64,000 nt of DNA from Methylosinus sporium (GTDB lineage: Bacteria; Pseudomonadota; Alphaproteobacteria; Rhizobiales; Beijerinckiaceae): NCBI RefSeq assembly GCF_003113265.1, contig NZ_PUIV01000001.1, positions 186,001 to 250,000 of the forward strand. Direction: 5' to 3'. Below, piece by piece: positions 55,580 to 63,380 of this stretch (within the stretch, counting starts at the first letter, position 1; every line of letters begins with the position of its first letter). The position numbers and the translations under genes were made by a program. Below the pieces are notes generated by a model. That model did no database searches. It had not been told where the DNA came from and saw only the letters and a program-made list of their open reading frames with translations.

Positions 55580-56125
55580 TTACGCCTCGACCTTGTCGGC
55601 GACGGGAGCGACGGGAGCAGCGCGCGCGGCGGCCTTGGCGAATTTCTTCACCACGCGCTCGCGCTTCAGCCGGGAGAGATGGTCGATGAAGAGCCCGCCC
55701 TCGAGATGGTCGATCTCGTGCTGGAGCACGGTGGCGAGCAGCCCGTCGGCCTCGATCTCCTGCGTCGCGCCCATGCGGTCGAGATAGCGCACGCGCACGC
55801 GCGCCGGGCGCTGCACATCCTCGAAATAATCGGGGACCGAGAGGCAGCCCTCCTGATAGACGAACAGCTCCTCGGAGGCCCAGACGATCTCGGGATTGAT
55901 GAAGAACATGGGATTCTTCGGCTCGTCGCCGCGCGTCGCGTCGGCGACCACGATGCGCTTGGGCACGGCGATCTGGATCGCCGCCAAGCCCACGCCAGGG
56001 GCCTCGTACATCGTCTCGAGCATGTCGTCGAGCAGAAGCTGAAGCTCGCCGTCGAAGGTCGCGACCGGCTCGGAAACGAGCCGCAGCCGCGGATCGGGCA
56101 GGGTGATGATGGGACGAATGGCCAT
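55580..56125 (-). CDS. def: peptide deformylase
   Basis: Def removes the N-formyl group from nascent proteins. All three motifs are present: [11 protein letters not shown], the metal Cys in [10 protein letters not shown], and the HEXXH-type [20 protein letters not shown]. It is 181 aa, with a slightly extended C-terminus. It is the first gene of the operon; the promoter should lie in the 350-bp gap before the divergent toxin-antitoxin genes. Confidence 0.97.
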   Translation of the reverse strand: MAIRPIITLPDPRLRLVSEPVATFDGELQLLLDDMLETMYEAPGVGLAAIQIAVPKRIVVADATRGDEPKNPMFFINPEIVWASEELFVYQEGCLSVPDYFEDVQRPARVRVRYLDRMGATQEIEADGLLATVLQHEIDHLEGGLFIDHLSRLKRERVVKKFAKAAARAAPVAPVADKVEA

Positions 56126-56428
56126 TGCTGTCGCGCCTGAAGTCTCGCGGTCGAGGGTTTCTCGGTCGAAATAGGGATGCGCGCCGTCTCCGTCAAATGG
56201 ACGCCGGCGCGGCTTTGTCGCAGATTATATTCCGCTTCGCTCCGCAATGTAAGCGCGATCGGGCGGAGCGCCGACAGCCGAGCGGCAGAGCCTGGAGGCG
56301 CCGTGTTCTGCTCCACTAGGCGGCTGAATTTCCTCGTTTTCTCGAGGGTTGCAGATAGGGTCGTCGGAACCCGGTCCTCTTATCGACCGAACGATCCTCT
56401 TTGATGAGCGCTCTAGCCGAGGATTTTG
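56126..56428. other. gap between def and the toxin-antitoxin pair
   Basis: No gene is supported here. It should hold the def promoter on the minus strand. I see no strong hairpin or repeat of the two families described elsewhere in the window. Confidence 0.4.
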
Positions 56429-56457
56429 TTGACAGCGCGTCATCGCGCTGAATCTAT
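56429..56457 (+). promoter_or_regulatory. promoter with operator palindrome for the toxin-antitoxin pair
   Basis: TTGACA (56429-56434) is followed after 17 bp by a weak -10 (ATCTAT, 56452-56457). Between them lies a perfect 7-bp palindrome CAGCGCG-TCAT-CGCGCTG (56433-56450). A repressor on this site would block polymerase, which suits autoregulation by the antitoxin. Transcription from about 56464 would leave a 13-nt leader with AGGAGG before the ATG at 56477. Confidence 0.6.
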
Positions 56458-56476
56458 GACGGCGCAGGAGGCGCTC

Positions 56477-57169
56477 ATGGAAAATCTCATAGGCGTGGGG
56501 TTGTACACCCCGGCGGAGGCGGGCCGGCTCCTCGCGATCGCTCCTGGAAAGCTGGCGCGGTGGCTGCGCGGCCATCGCGTCGGCGAGCATGAATATGCTC
56601 CGCTTTGGAAATCGCAAATCGACCTCGACAATGGCCACGTCTATTTGGGATTTCGCGATCTCATGGAAGCACGAATTGCCGACAAGTTCATGCGTTGCGG
56701 AGTCTCGTCCCGACGCGTGCGCGCGGCGATCCAGATCGCGCGCGAAATCATCGGCGATGAGCGGCCGCTGTCGACCGATCGATTTCGGACAGACGGTCGA
56801 GACATTTTTCTGCGCGTCGCCGAAACCGACGAGCATGGGGAAGAGCGCGAAGGATTGTTGAACCTGTTCCGGCGTCAATACGAGTTCAAGCAGATCATCG
56901 AGCCATTGCTGAAGTCGGTCGATTTCGATGATAAAGGGGCGCCTTTCCAATGGTGGCCGGCCGGGCGTCGTACGAGCATCGTCGTCGATCCAGGGAGGTC
57001 GTTCGGCCAGCCGATCGATGCTTCGACGAGCGTGCCGACCGCAGTCTTGGCCGTCGCGGCAAATCGAGAGGGGGTCGAGACGGCCGCCTCGGCGTTTGAC
57101 GTCCCCGAGACCTCGGTCAGACGCGCCGTCGAGTTCGAGGCCGAGCTAGAGCGGCGGCTCGCCGCGTGA
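56477..57169 (+). CDS. VapB45-like antitoxin (HTH plus DUF433)
   Basis: The protein (230 aa) has an N-terminal HTH-like segment (LYTPAEAGRLLAIAPGKLAR) and a DUF433-type region (ALMEARIADKFM-like: DLMEARIADKFMRCGVSSRR, VRAAIQIAREIIGDERPLST). This combination is seen in VapB45-type antitoxins, which bind their own promoter and the partner PIN-like toxin. AGGAGG lies 5 nt before the ATG at 56477, which beats the ATG at 56456. The next gene overlaps by 4 nt (GTGA), usual for a toxin-antitoxin operon. Confidence 0.8.
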   Translation: MENLIGVGLYTPAEAGRLLAIAPGKLARWLRGHRVGEHEYAPLWKSQIDLDNGHVYLGFRDLMEARIADKFMRCGVSSRRVRAAIQIAREIIGDERPLSTDRFRTDGRDIFLRVAETDEHGEEREGLLNLFRRQYEFKQIIEPLLKSVDFDDKGAPFQWWPAGRRTSIVVDPGRSFGQPIDASTSVPTAVLAVAANREGVETAASAFDVPETSVRRAVEFEAELERRLAA

Positions 57170-57585
57170 AGGTGCTGTTCGACAACTGTACAGCGCCGGT
57201 CATGGCGTCGACTTTAGACGGCTTTGTTTCATCATTTGGACATCGCGCATTTCATATGAAAGACGCGCCGGGGTTGCCCAATGGCCGCCATGCCTCCGAT
57301 TTCGAATGGATCGACTATCTGCGGAAAAGTCCCGACGCATGGATGTTCGTATCGGGAGACGGCCGCATCCTGAAAAATGCGGCCGAACGCGCTGCGCTTC
57401 GCTCGGCCGGTCTTCACGGCTTCGTTCTCGCGCCCGCATATCAGAAGACGCCGCTGCATCAGGTCGCGGCCACGATCGTCTGGAAATGGCCTGAAATCGA
57501 GGCGGTCACAAAATTGATCGCACCGCCTTCCATGCATGAGATTCCGATCGGCAAGAATGTCAGGCTTCGATCTTTGCCCCTTTGA
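57166..57585 (+). CDS. VapC45-like PIN-domain toxin
   Basis: The 139-residue protein resembles PIN-like nucleases of the VapC45 type: KVLFDNCTAPVMASTLDGFV with a first acidic residue (Asp6), FEWIDYLRKSPDAWMFVSGD with further acidic positions, and a C-terminal helix with IVWKWPEIEAVTKLI. PIN toxins cleave RNA with a cluster of Asp/Glu and Mg2+. The start is a GTG overlapping the antitoxin stop. All parts look intact, so an active pair is likely. Confidence 0.8.
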   Translation: MKVLFDNCTAPVMASTLDGFVSSFGHRAFHMKDAPGLPNGRHASDFEWIDYLRKSPDAWMFVSGDGRILKNAAERAALRSAGLHGFVLAPAYQKTPLHQVAATIVWKWPEIEAVTKLIAPPSMHEIPIGKNVRLRSLPL

Positions 57586-57720
57586 GGCGTTCGCCAGATT
57601 TACGCTCGACAGGTGGGTCCCGCTCCATTGTGCGTCGGCGCACTTTCGCGGGTCGTGAAAGCCGGATACGACTTGCGCATTCCGCCGCTGGCGTGCGGCG
57701 GGAAGATCAAGGAGCCCCAA

Positions 57721-58281
57721 ATGACCGCTCTCGTCCTTCTCGGCGTATTGGCCCTCGCCGTCCTCTGGCTCGTCGGCTCCTACAATAGCCTGGTGACGTT
57801 GCGGCAGCGCTGCCGCCAGGCTTTCTCGGACATAGACGTGCAGCTCAAGCAGCGTCACGATCTCATCCCCAATCTGGTGGAGACGGTGAAGGGCTACGCC
57901 GCCCATGAGCGCGGCACGCTCGAGGAGCTCGTCGCCGCCCGCAACGAGGCTGTCGCCGCGCAGGGGCCGCAGGCGCAGGCCGCCGCCGAGAGCGCGCTCA
58001 ATGGCGTGCTCGGCCGGCTGTTCGCCCTCGCCGAGAATTATCCAGATCTGAAAGCCAATCAGAACTTTCAGCAGCTGCAGAGCGAGCTGTCCGACGTGGA
58101 GAACAAGATCGCCGCGTCGCGGCGCTTCTTCAACAATGCCTCCGCCGAATATAATGCGGCCCGCGAGAGCGTCCCCGCCGCCTTCTACGCCGCGTCCTTC
58201 GGCTTTGCGCCGCAGGAGTTCTTCAATCTCGAGGATGGCGAGCGCAAGGCCGTCCGAGAGATTCCCAAAGTGCAGTTCTGA
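57721..58281 (+). CDS. lemA: LemA family protein
   Basis: LemA proteins have one N-terminal membrane anchor (LVLLGVLALAVLWLVGSYNS) and a helical cytoplasmic or surface domain. The family motifs are YNSLVTLRQRCRQAFSDIDV, QLKQRHDLIPNLVETVKGYA, and AASRRFFNNASAEYNAARES. The molecular function is unknown. The ATG at 57721 has AAGGAG 6 nt upstream. It is followed by an M48 protease gene after 23 bp, a frequent pairing. Confidence 0.93.
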   Translation: MTALVLLGVLALAVLWLVGSYNSLVTLRQRCRQAFSDIDVQLKQRHDLIPNLVETVKGYAAHERGTLEELVAARNEAVAAQGPQAQAAAESALNGVLGRLFALAENYPDLKANQNFQQLQSELSDVENKIAASRRFFNNASAEYNAARESVPAAFYAASFGFAPQEFFNLEDGERKAVREIPKVQF

Positions 58282-58304
58282 ACCTCCCTCAACACGCTGG
58301 GCCC

Positions 58305-59414
58305 ATGTTCCACGCTTATGGCCTCTACACTCATATCCGAGCCAATCGGCTGCGCTCGCTGCTGCTGCTCGCGGGATTCGTCGTCCTGCTGCTGGCGCTG
58401 ATGTTCGCCGTGGCGCTTCTCTTCGAGGCGTCGGAGGATACAACGCTGCCGCAGATCATGGCGCGCGCGCTGCGCGATCTCGAGCAGGGCTGGCCGATCG
58501 CTTTCGGCGCCGCCGGGCTGTGGTTCGCCATCGCCTATGTCTTTCATCAAAAACTCATCGACATGGCGACCGGCGCCGCCGATGTGACGCGCGAGGACGC
58601 TCCGCGCCTCTATAATCTCTTGGAAAATCTCTGCATCTCGCGCGGCATTGCGACGCCGGCGTTGAAGATCATCGAGGATGGGGCGCTCAACGCCTATGCC
58701 TCCGGCGTGAGCGAGGGCCATTACGCCGTCACCGTCACGCGCGGCCTTCTCGACCATTTGGACGACGTCGAGATCGAGGCGGTGATCGGCCATGAGCTGA
58801 CCCATATTCGCAATCGCGACGTTCAGCTGATGGTGGTGGCCGCGGTTTTCGTCGGCATATTCGCCTTCGTCGGCGATCTCGTCATTCGCAATTGGGGCTT
58901 TGGTTTCTCGCCCAGACGCACGGCCGAGGAAGGCCGCGATCGCGGCGGCGCGAGCGGCGCCGGCCTCGCGATAATCATCGCTCTCGCCATCATCGCGCTG
59001 AGCTGGGGCCTCTCGGTGCTGATTCGCTTCGCCATCTCGCGCTCGCGCGAATTTCTCGCCGACGCGGGCTCTGTGGAGCTCACCAAAAATCCCGATGCGA
59101 TGATCTCGGCGCTGCGCAAGATCGAGGCGAACGCCCTCATCCCCGACATGCCCTCGCGCATGGGCGCCTTCTTCATCGAGAGCCCGCGCAAGGCGCGCGC
59201 GCTGTTTTCGACGCATCCTTCCGTCGACGACCGCGTCGCCGCTCTGGTGCGCTACGCCGGCGGGCGCGACATGCCGAAACTGGAGCCGCCGCCGCCGATC
59301 GAGAATCACGGGCCATGGGACGCGCAGCCGGCGCCCGACGCGCCGGGCTTTCTGCCGCGCGACGGCCGCAGCCCGCTCGATCCGCCTTCCGCCTCGAACG
59401 GACCTTGGGGCTGA
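58305..59414 (+). CDS. M48-family membrane metalloprotease (HtpX-like)
   Basis: The protein (369 aa) has two N-terminal membrane segments (LLLLAGFVVLLLALMFAVAL and PIAFGAAGLWFAIAYVFH) and two more after the active site. The zinc motif is VIGHELTHIRNRDVQL (HELTH), and the third ligand Glu is in SRSREFLADAGSVELTKNPD. The C-terminal 60 residues are Pro-rich and contain EPPPPIEN, a likely EF-P-dependent stretch. It probably degrades or processes membrane proteins with LemA as a partner; this is inferred from the pairing. Confidence 0.93.
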   Translation: MFHAYGLYTHIRANRLRSLLLLAGFVVLLLALMFAVALLFEASEDTTLPQIMARALRDLEQGWPIAFGAAGLWFAIAYVFHQKLIDMATGAADVTREDAPRLYNLLENLCISRGIATPALKIIEDGALNAYASGVSEGHYAVTVTRGLLDHLDDVEIEAVIGHELTHIRNRDVQLMVVAAVFVGIFAFVGDLVIRNWGFGFSPRRTAEEGRDRGGASGAGLAIIIALAIIALSWGLSVLIRFAISRSREFLADAGSVELTKNPDAMISALRKIEANALIPDMPSRMGAFFIESPRKARALFSTHPSVDDRVAALVRYAGGRDMPKLEPPPPIENHGPWDAQPAPDAPGFLPRDGRSPLDPPSASNGPWG

Positions 59415-59428
59415 ACGGCGGATAGGCG

Positions 59429-59662
59429 TCAGCCGCATCCCTGCTCGGCGACGAGGGCGAGCGAGGTCAGCGCCGAGACGCGCGGCGGCGCGTCGCGCCG
59501 CAGTTCCAGCGCCGCATTGCGCGCCGTCTCCGCCGATTGGAACAAGCGCCCTTCCAGCGGCCGAAACGATTGCTTCGCCGCATAGAAACGATAGCCGTTC
59601 GCGTCACGGGCGATGACGCCGACGGCCTCCTCGCCGAGCTCGATAATATAGGCGTCGGACAT
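59429..59662 (-). CDS. small conserved-looking protein, 77 aa
   Basis: The protein MSDAYIIELGEEAVGVIARD continues with ANGYRFYAAKQSFRPLEGRL and FQSAETARNAALELRRD, an alpha/beta pattern with a typical short-protein length. The function is unknown. The upstream extension to 59731 is Arg-rich. It ends 15 bp from the M48 protease gene, convergent. Confidence 0.7.
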   Translation of the reverse strand: MSDAYIIELGEEAVGVIARDANGYRFYAAKQSFRPLEGRLFQSAETARNAALELRRDAPPRVSALTSLALVAEQGCG

Positions 59663-59766
59663 TTTCGGCCTCCTTCTCCGCGGCGCGCGCCCTCGAAAAT
59701 CATTGCGGGCTTCGCTGCTTTCCGAGCACATAGGCTCCTGCGGATTGTTCGCTATGTCAAATAGTA

Positions 59767-59784
59767 TGTTCTTTTAATAGAACA
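59767..59784. promoter_or_regulatory. small AT-rich palindrome
   Basis: TGTTCT-TTTAAT-AGAACA is a perfect 6-bp inverted repeat in an AT-rich stretch upstream of the small gene at 59662 (minus). It may be an operator. It does not fit the alphaproteobacterial LexA pattern GTTC-N7-GTTC. Confidence 0.35.
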
Positions 59785-59847
59785 CTTCCAAAAGAATAAA
59801 CACGCTCCCGAACGGCGCTATGCAAAAACCTTTTCTCTCGGCCCGTC

Positions 59848-60003
59848 ACGGCCTGGAGCCTTTATCAGGACCTCTTCGAATCGGGCGCGCCGATCGCCAA
59901 TTTTCTGCCTTTCGTTCCGCTCGGCATGGCGCTGCTCGTTGCGCTCGGCAAGGTCGTCGAGACCAAGGCGGCGGGGGGCCCCTTCGTCTCAGTCGTCGTC
60001 TTC
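59848..60003 (+). pseudogene. possible fragment of a membrane-protein gene
   Basis: The plus-strand frame from 59848 reads TAWSLYQDLFESGAPIANFL followed by PFVPLGMALLVALGKVVE, which looks like real protein (a NFLPFVPLG.ALL..GK.VE pattern recalling VanZ-type membrane proteins). It lacks a start codon with a ribosome site and runs into the 3' end of prmA on the other strand. It may be a remnant of a truncated gene; chance is possible. Confidence 0.3.
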
Positions 60004-60936
60004 GTCATCGGGCAGGCGCCAATCCGGCCGGGGCGCGGCGCCGCCGCTGCGCAGCAGCAGGGTCGCCCAGCCGTCTATGTCGCGGCGCTTCGCCAGCGAA
60101 AAGCCCTGCGCGCGATAGGCCGAGAGCACGCCCGGCACATCGCGCGCCAGCAGGCCGGAGAGCACGAGCTCGGCCACAGGCGCGGCGACGGCGGCGATCT
60201 TGGGCGCGAGCAGGCGCAGCGGCTTGGCGAGAATATTGGCGAAGATCAGATCATATCGCGCGGGCGCCAGCGCCGGATGGCGCACGCCCACGGCGACGAC
60301 CGGACGCACCAGATCGCCGACGCCGTTGAAGCGCGCGTTGACGCCCGCCGTCTCCACCGCCACCGGATCGATATCGCCGCAGGCGATGGGCTGTCGCAGC
60401 AGGCGCGCGGCGGCGATGGCGAGCACGCCGGTGCCGGTCCCCACATCCAGCACATTCTGCGGGCGCCGCTGCTTGCAGATTTCCGCCAGCGTCAGCAGGC
60501 AGCCGAGCGTGGTGCCGTGATGGCCGGTGCCGAAGGCCAGCGCCGCCTCTATCTCTATGCCGATGTCGCTAGAGCGCACACGGCCGCGATCATGCGAGCC
60601 ATGGACCAGGAATCGCCCGGCGCGCACCGGCCGCAGCCCCTCGAGCGAGGCGCCGACCCAGTCCTTCTGCGAAATCTCGAAAAATTGCGCGGCCGCGGCC
60701 GCCTCCGGGCCCGCGGCGGCCTCGATCAGCGCGCGGATCTGCGCTTCGTCGGGCGGATCGCCGAAATAGACTTCGACGGCCCAGCTTTTCTCGTCCGGCT
60801 CCTCGAAAGCCGTGGCCGCGGTCTCGGCCGGGTCGAAGGTCTCGACCACGAGATCGGCGATGGCGCGCGCGGATGTTTGGTCGCAGACGAGGCGCAGGCC
60901 GTGGCTGGCGCAATTGGGGGGAAGTCCTTCGAGCAT
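59989..60936 (-). CDS. prmA: ribosomal protein L11 methyltransferase
   Basis: PrmA (315 aa) trimethylates ribosomal protein L11. The SAM-binding motif is NVLDVGTGTGVLAIAAARLL, and DLIFANILAKPLRLLAPKIA is the family NPILAxPL-like motif. ALAFGTGHHGTTLGCLLTLA is diagnostic. The C-terminus is acidic (PDDEDDD). A GTG at 60957 is an alternative, longer start. Confidence 0.92.
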   Translation of the reverse strand: MLEGLPPNCASHGLRLVCDQTSARAIADLVVETFDPAETAATAFEEPDEKSWAVEVYFGDPPDEAQIRALIEAAAGPEAAAAAQFFEISQKDWVGASLEGLRPVRAGRFLVHGSHDRGRVRSSDIGIEIEAALAFGTGHHGTTLGCLLTLAEICKQRRPQNVLDVGTGTGVLAIAAARLLRQPIACGDIDPVAVETAGVNARFNGVGDLVRPVVAVGVRHPALAPARYDLIFANILAKPLRLLAPKIAAVAAPVAELVLSGLLARDVPGVLSAYRAQGFSLAKRRDIDGWATLLLRSGGAAPRPDWRLPDDEDDD

Positions 60937-61015
60937 GAGCGCGCTTAGCACGCCCACACGGCGGCGTCATCCCGCCCTCTGGCGGAGCGCCGGAGGCTCC
61001 GCTCGGCGGGCGCTG

Positions 61016-61255
61016 TCAGCTCTTCGGCTTCGCCTGAATTTCCTTCTTGCTGAAATTGGACAGCTCGCCCTCGGCGGCGGCCGCCTTGCGCCAGGATTTG
61101 GCGATGGCGGGATATTTGATCTCGACGCAGATTTTGGCGACCTGCTGCTCCAGCTTCTCGCTTCCGCAAGACGGACAGACGGGCGTGTCCGAAGCGCGGA
61201 CCAGCAGTTCGAACTCCGCATGGCAGTCTCGGCATTCATAGGAGTAGAGCGGCAT
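61016..61255 (-). CDS. FmdB-like zinc-ribbon protein
   Basis: The 79-residue protein begins MPLYSYECRDCHAEFELLVR with CxxC, followed by PVCPSCGSEKLEQQVAKI with the second CxxC. This is the FmdB zinc-ribbon pattern, a putative regulatory domain. The C-terminal half is basic. The function is not established. Confidence 0.88.
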   Translation of the reverse strand: MPLYSYECRDCHAEFELLVRASDTPVCPSCGSEKLEQQVAKICVEIKYPAIAKSWRKAAAAEGELSNFSKKEIQAKPKS

Positions 61256-61418
61256 TAGTTCCCTCGTCCATTCCTCTCATCGGCGGATAGGCGCCTATTT
61301 TTGAAGCAATAACCGTACCGGAGCAGGGCGGACAAAAAGCCGATTGGAACGTCTTTCGCTTCGCGTAGAGTGTGCAGCTCTCTGCAAAATCGCGGGCGCC
61401 ATGTGTTCAGATCATAGG

Positions 61419-62624
61419 ATGTCTTCCACTCGTCTGACGGCCCGCTTCGTCCCCTCGCTCGAGCAGATCGACGCCGCGGCCTGGGACGCGCTCGCCAATC
61501 CGCCCGGCCTCACCGCCGAGGAGGCCGGGGGCGAGCGGCACAATCCCTTTATCTCCAGCGCCTTCCTGCTGGCGCTGGAGCGCTCCAAATCGGTCGGCGG
61601 GCGCAGCGGCTGGACGCCGCTCTACACGATTCTCGAAGACGCCGAAGGCCGCCTCGTCGCGGCCGCGCCTTCCTATATGAAGATGCACAGCATGGGCGAA
61701 TATGTCTTCGATTTCGGCTGGGCTCAGGCCTATGAGAACGCTGGCGGGCGCTATTATCCCAAGGTGCAGGTGGCGGTTCCCTTCACCCCGGCCACGGGGC
61801 GGCGGCTGCTCGTCGCCCGCGACGCGCCGGAGGGCGCGCTGCCGGGCCTGATCCATGCGCTGCGCGCGCTGCGCCAAGCGGCGGAGGCCTCCTCGATCCA
61901 TGTCACCTTCGCGACAGAGGGCGAGGTCGGCGCGCTGGCGGCCGAGGGCTTCGCCCCGCGCGCCGGCGAGCAGTTCCATTTCTTCAACGAAAACTATCGC
62001 GATTTCGACGATTTCCTAGCCGCGCTCTCCTCGCGCAAACGCAAGACGATCAAGCGCGAGCGCCGAGACGCGCTGGGCGACGACGTCTCGATCGATCTTC
62101 TGACCGGGGCGGACATACAGCCCGCGCATTGGGAGAAATTCTACGCCTTCTATATGGACACGGGCGCGCGCAAATGGGGACGGCCCTATCTGACGCGCGA
62201 TTTCTTCGATCGCATCGGCGAGACGATGGCGGACCGCATCCTCCTGGTGATGGCGCGGCGCGATGGGCATTACATCGCCGGGGCGATCAATTTTCTGGGC
62301 GACGATGCGATTTACGGCCGCAATTGGGGCGCGCTGGAGGAGCGGCCCTTCCTGCATTTCGAGGTCTGCTATTATCAGGCGATCGAATACGCCATTCGCC
62401 ATGGCTACAAACGCGTGGAGGCCGGCGCGCAGGGCGAGCACAAGCTGGCGCGCGGCTATCGGCCCGTCGCCACCCATTCGGCGCATGATTTCGCCGACGC
62501 GCGGCTGCGAACCGCGGTGGTCGAGTTTCTCTCGCGCGAGAAAGTGGCCGTGGACGAGGCGATCGCCGATTATGAGGCGAGCCTGCCCTTCCGCCGCGAC
62601 GAGGCGGGCGACGCCGAATCGTGA
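61419..62624 (+). CDS. FemAB-like/GNAT protein (PF04339 type)
   Basis: The protein (401 aa) belongs to the peptidogalycan/FemAB-like acyltransferases: NPFISSAFLLALERSKSVGG, YMKMHSMGEYVFDFGWAQAY, YYPKVQVAVPFTPATGRRLL, LSSRKRKTIKRERRDAL, and EACYYQAIEYAIRHGYKRVE-like FEVCYYQAIEYAIRHGYKRV. The fold is two GNAT-type lobes. The substrate is unknown. ATGs at 61401 and 61419 are close alternatives. It ends 1 bp from the small gene at 62626. Confidence 0.87.
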   Translation: MSSTRLTARFVPSLEQIDAAAWDALANPPGLTAEEAGGERHNPFISSAFLLALERSKSVGGRSGWTPLYTILEDAEGRLVAAAPSYMKMHSMGEYVFDFGWAQAYENAGGRYYPKVQVAVPFTPATGRRLLVARDAPEGALPGLIHALRALRQAAEASSIHVTFATEGEVGALAAEGFAPRAGEQFHFFNENYRDFDDFLAALSSRKRKTIKRERRDALGDDVSIDLLTGADIQPAHWEKFYAFYMDTGARKWGRPYLTRDFFDRIGETMADRILLVMARRDGHYIAGAINFLGDDAIYGRNWGALEERPFLHFEVCYYQAIEYAIRHGYKRVEAGAQGEHKLARGYRPVATHSAHDFADARLRTAVVEFLSREKVAVDEAIADYEASLPFRRDEAGDAES

Positions 62625-62625
62625 A

Positions 62626-62793
62626 TCAGCGCGAATCCGGCGTCTTCGCCTCCGGTTCGCTCTCGGGCGCGCCGGACGATTGCGCGGCCGCCTTGCGTCG
62701 GCGCAGATTGGCCCTGAGCGCGGCGGCCAGCGCCGCGGCGTTCTTCTTGGGCGGCGGTGGCGGCTGGCGGCTTTTCTTTCCTTCCTCGGTCAT
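62626..62793 (-). CDS. small basic protein, 55 aa
   Basis: A 55-codon frame opens with MTEEGKKSRQPPPPPKKNAA and continues with a helical Ala/Arg region (ALAAALRANLRRRKAAAQSS) and an acidic tail. Short proteins with this N-A-A-A-L-x-x-A-L-R-A-N-L pattern are common in Hyphomicrobiales, with unknown function. The five-proline run implies help from EF-P, also coded in this window. It is convergent with the FemAB-like gene. Confidence 0.65.
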   Translation of the reverse strand: MTEEGKKSRQPPPPPKKNAAALAAALRANLRRRKAAAQSSGAPESEPEAKTPDSR

Positions 62794-62956
62794 AGCGGGG
62801 CTCGATCTTGCGGCTCTTTGTCGGCTTCTGCCTCTTCCTCGCGCTGATGGGCGCGGCGGAATGGCTCTGTCTCTGTTCTACGGCGACGGGCGCCAGCCGG
62901 CACAAAACTTGCTGACTTTCGTCGCGAAGTTCAATCCAGCACGAGTGACGACGACA

Positions 62957-63271
62957 ATGCAAACGACTTTCATCAGAAATACCGACGATGGCCATAAAGT
63001 CGAAGTCATCGGTCCTTATGTCTGTGTGGACGGCAAGCCGGTCGCCGATCGCGTCGTCGAGGTCAAGGACCATCCCAATCGCTTGCGGATTCTGCACACG
63101 CTGCCCAACGCCGCCTTCATGGCCGGCCCTGTGGTGCTGACGGCCGAGGAAGCATCCCTTGTCCGCGGCGCGCTGCTGCAGGCCAAGCCCTCGCCGACCG
63201 ATCCGGTCGCGATCAACGAGCAGCTCCGCAACGCCATCAATGCGCGCAACCGCGAGGCGGGCATAGAATAA
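62957..63271 (+). CDS. hypothetical protein, 104 aa
   Basis: The protein starts MQTTFIRNTDDGHKVEVIGP, has beta-strand-like segments (YVCVDGKPVADRVVEVKDHP) and a helical C-terminus (NEQLRNAINARNREAG). I do not recognise the family. A GTG at 62945 could also be the start. It lies 109 bp before nadK on the same strand. Confidence 0.6.
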   Translation: MQTTFIRNTDDGHKVEVIGPYVCVDGKPVADRVVEVKDHPNRLRILHTLPNAAFMAGPVVLTAEEASLVRGALLQAKPSPTDPVAINEQLRNAINARNREAGIE

Positions 63272-63380
63272 TCTCGCTCGTCTCGAGGGATCGCCTCCCG
63301 TTTCCTTCCGACTTCGCCGGGTGTATGGAATTCGGCCCACGCCGCCGCGAGCGCGGCCCCCGCCGAGCCAGGTCCCCCCA

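Noticed and set aside
59767-59784. SOS (LexA) box
   Set aside because: The site is an inverted repeat with TTTAAT spacer, not the GTTC-N7-GTTC direct repeat of alphaproteobacteria.
62809-62916. Possible 35-residue membrane peptide starting at a TTG
   Set aside because: The sequence has a hydrophobic stretch, but start and ribosome site are weak and nothing else supports it.
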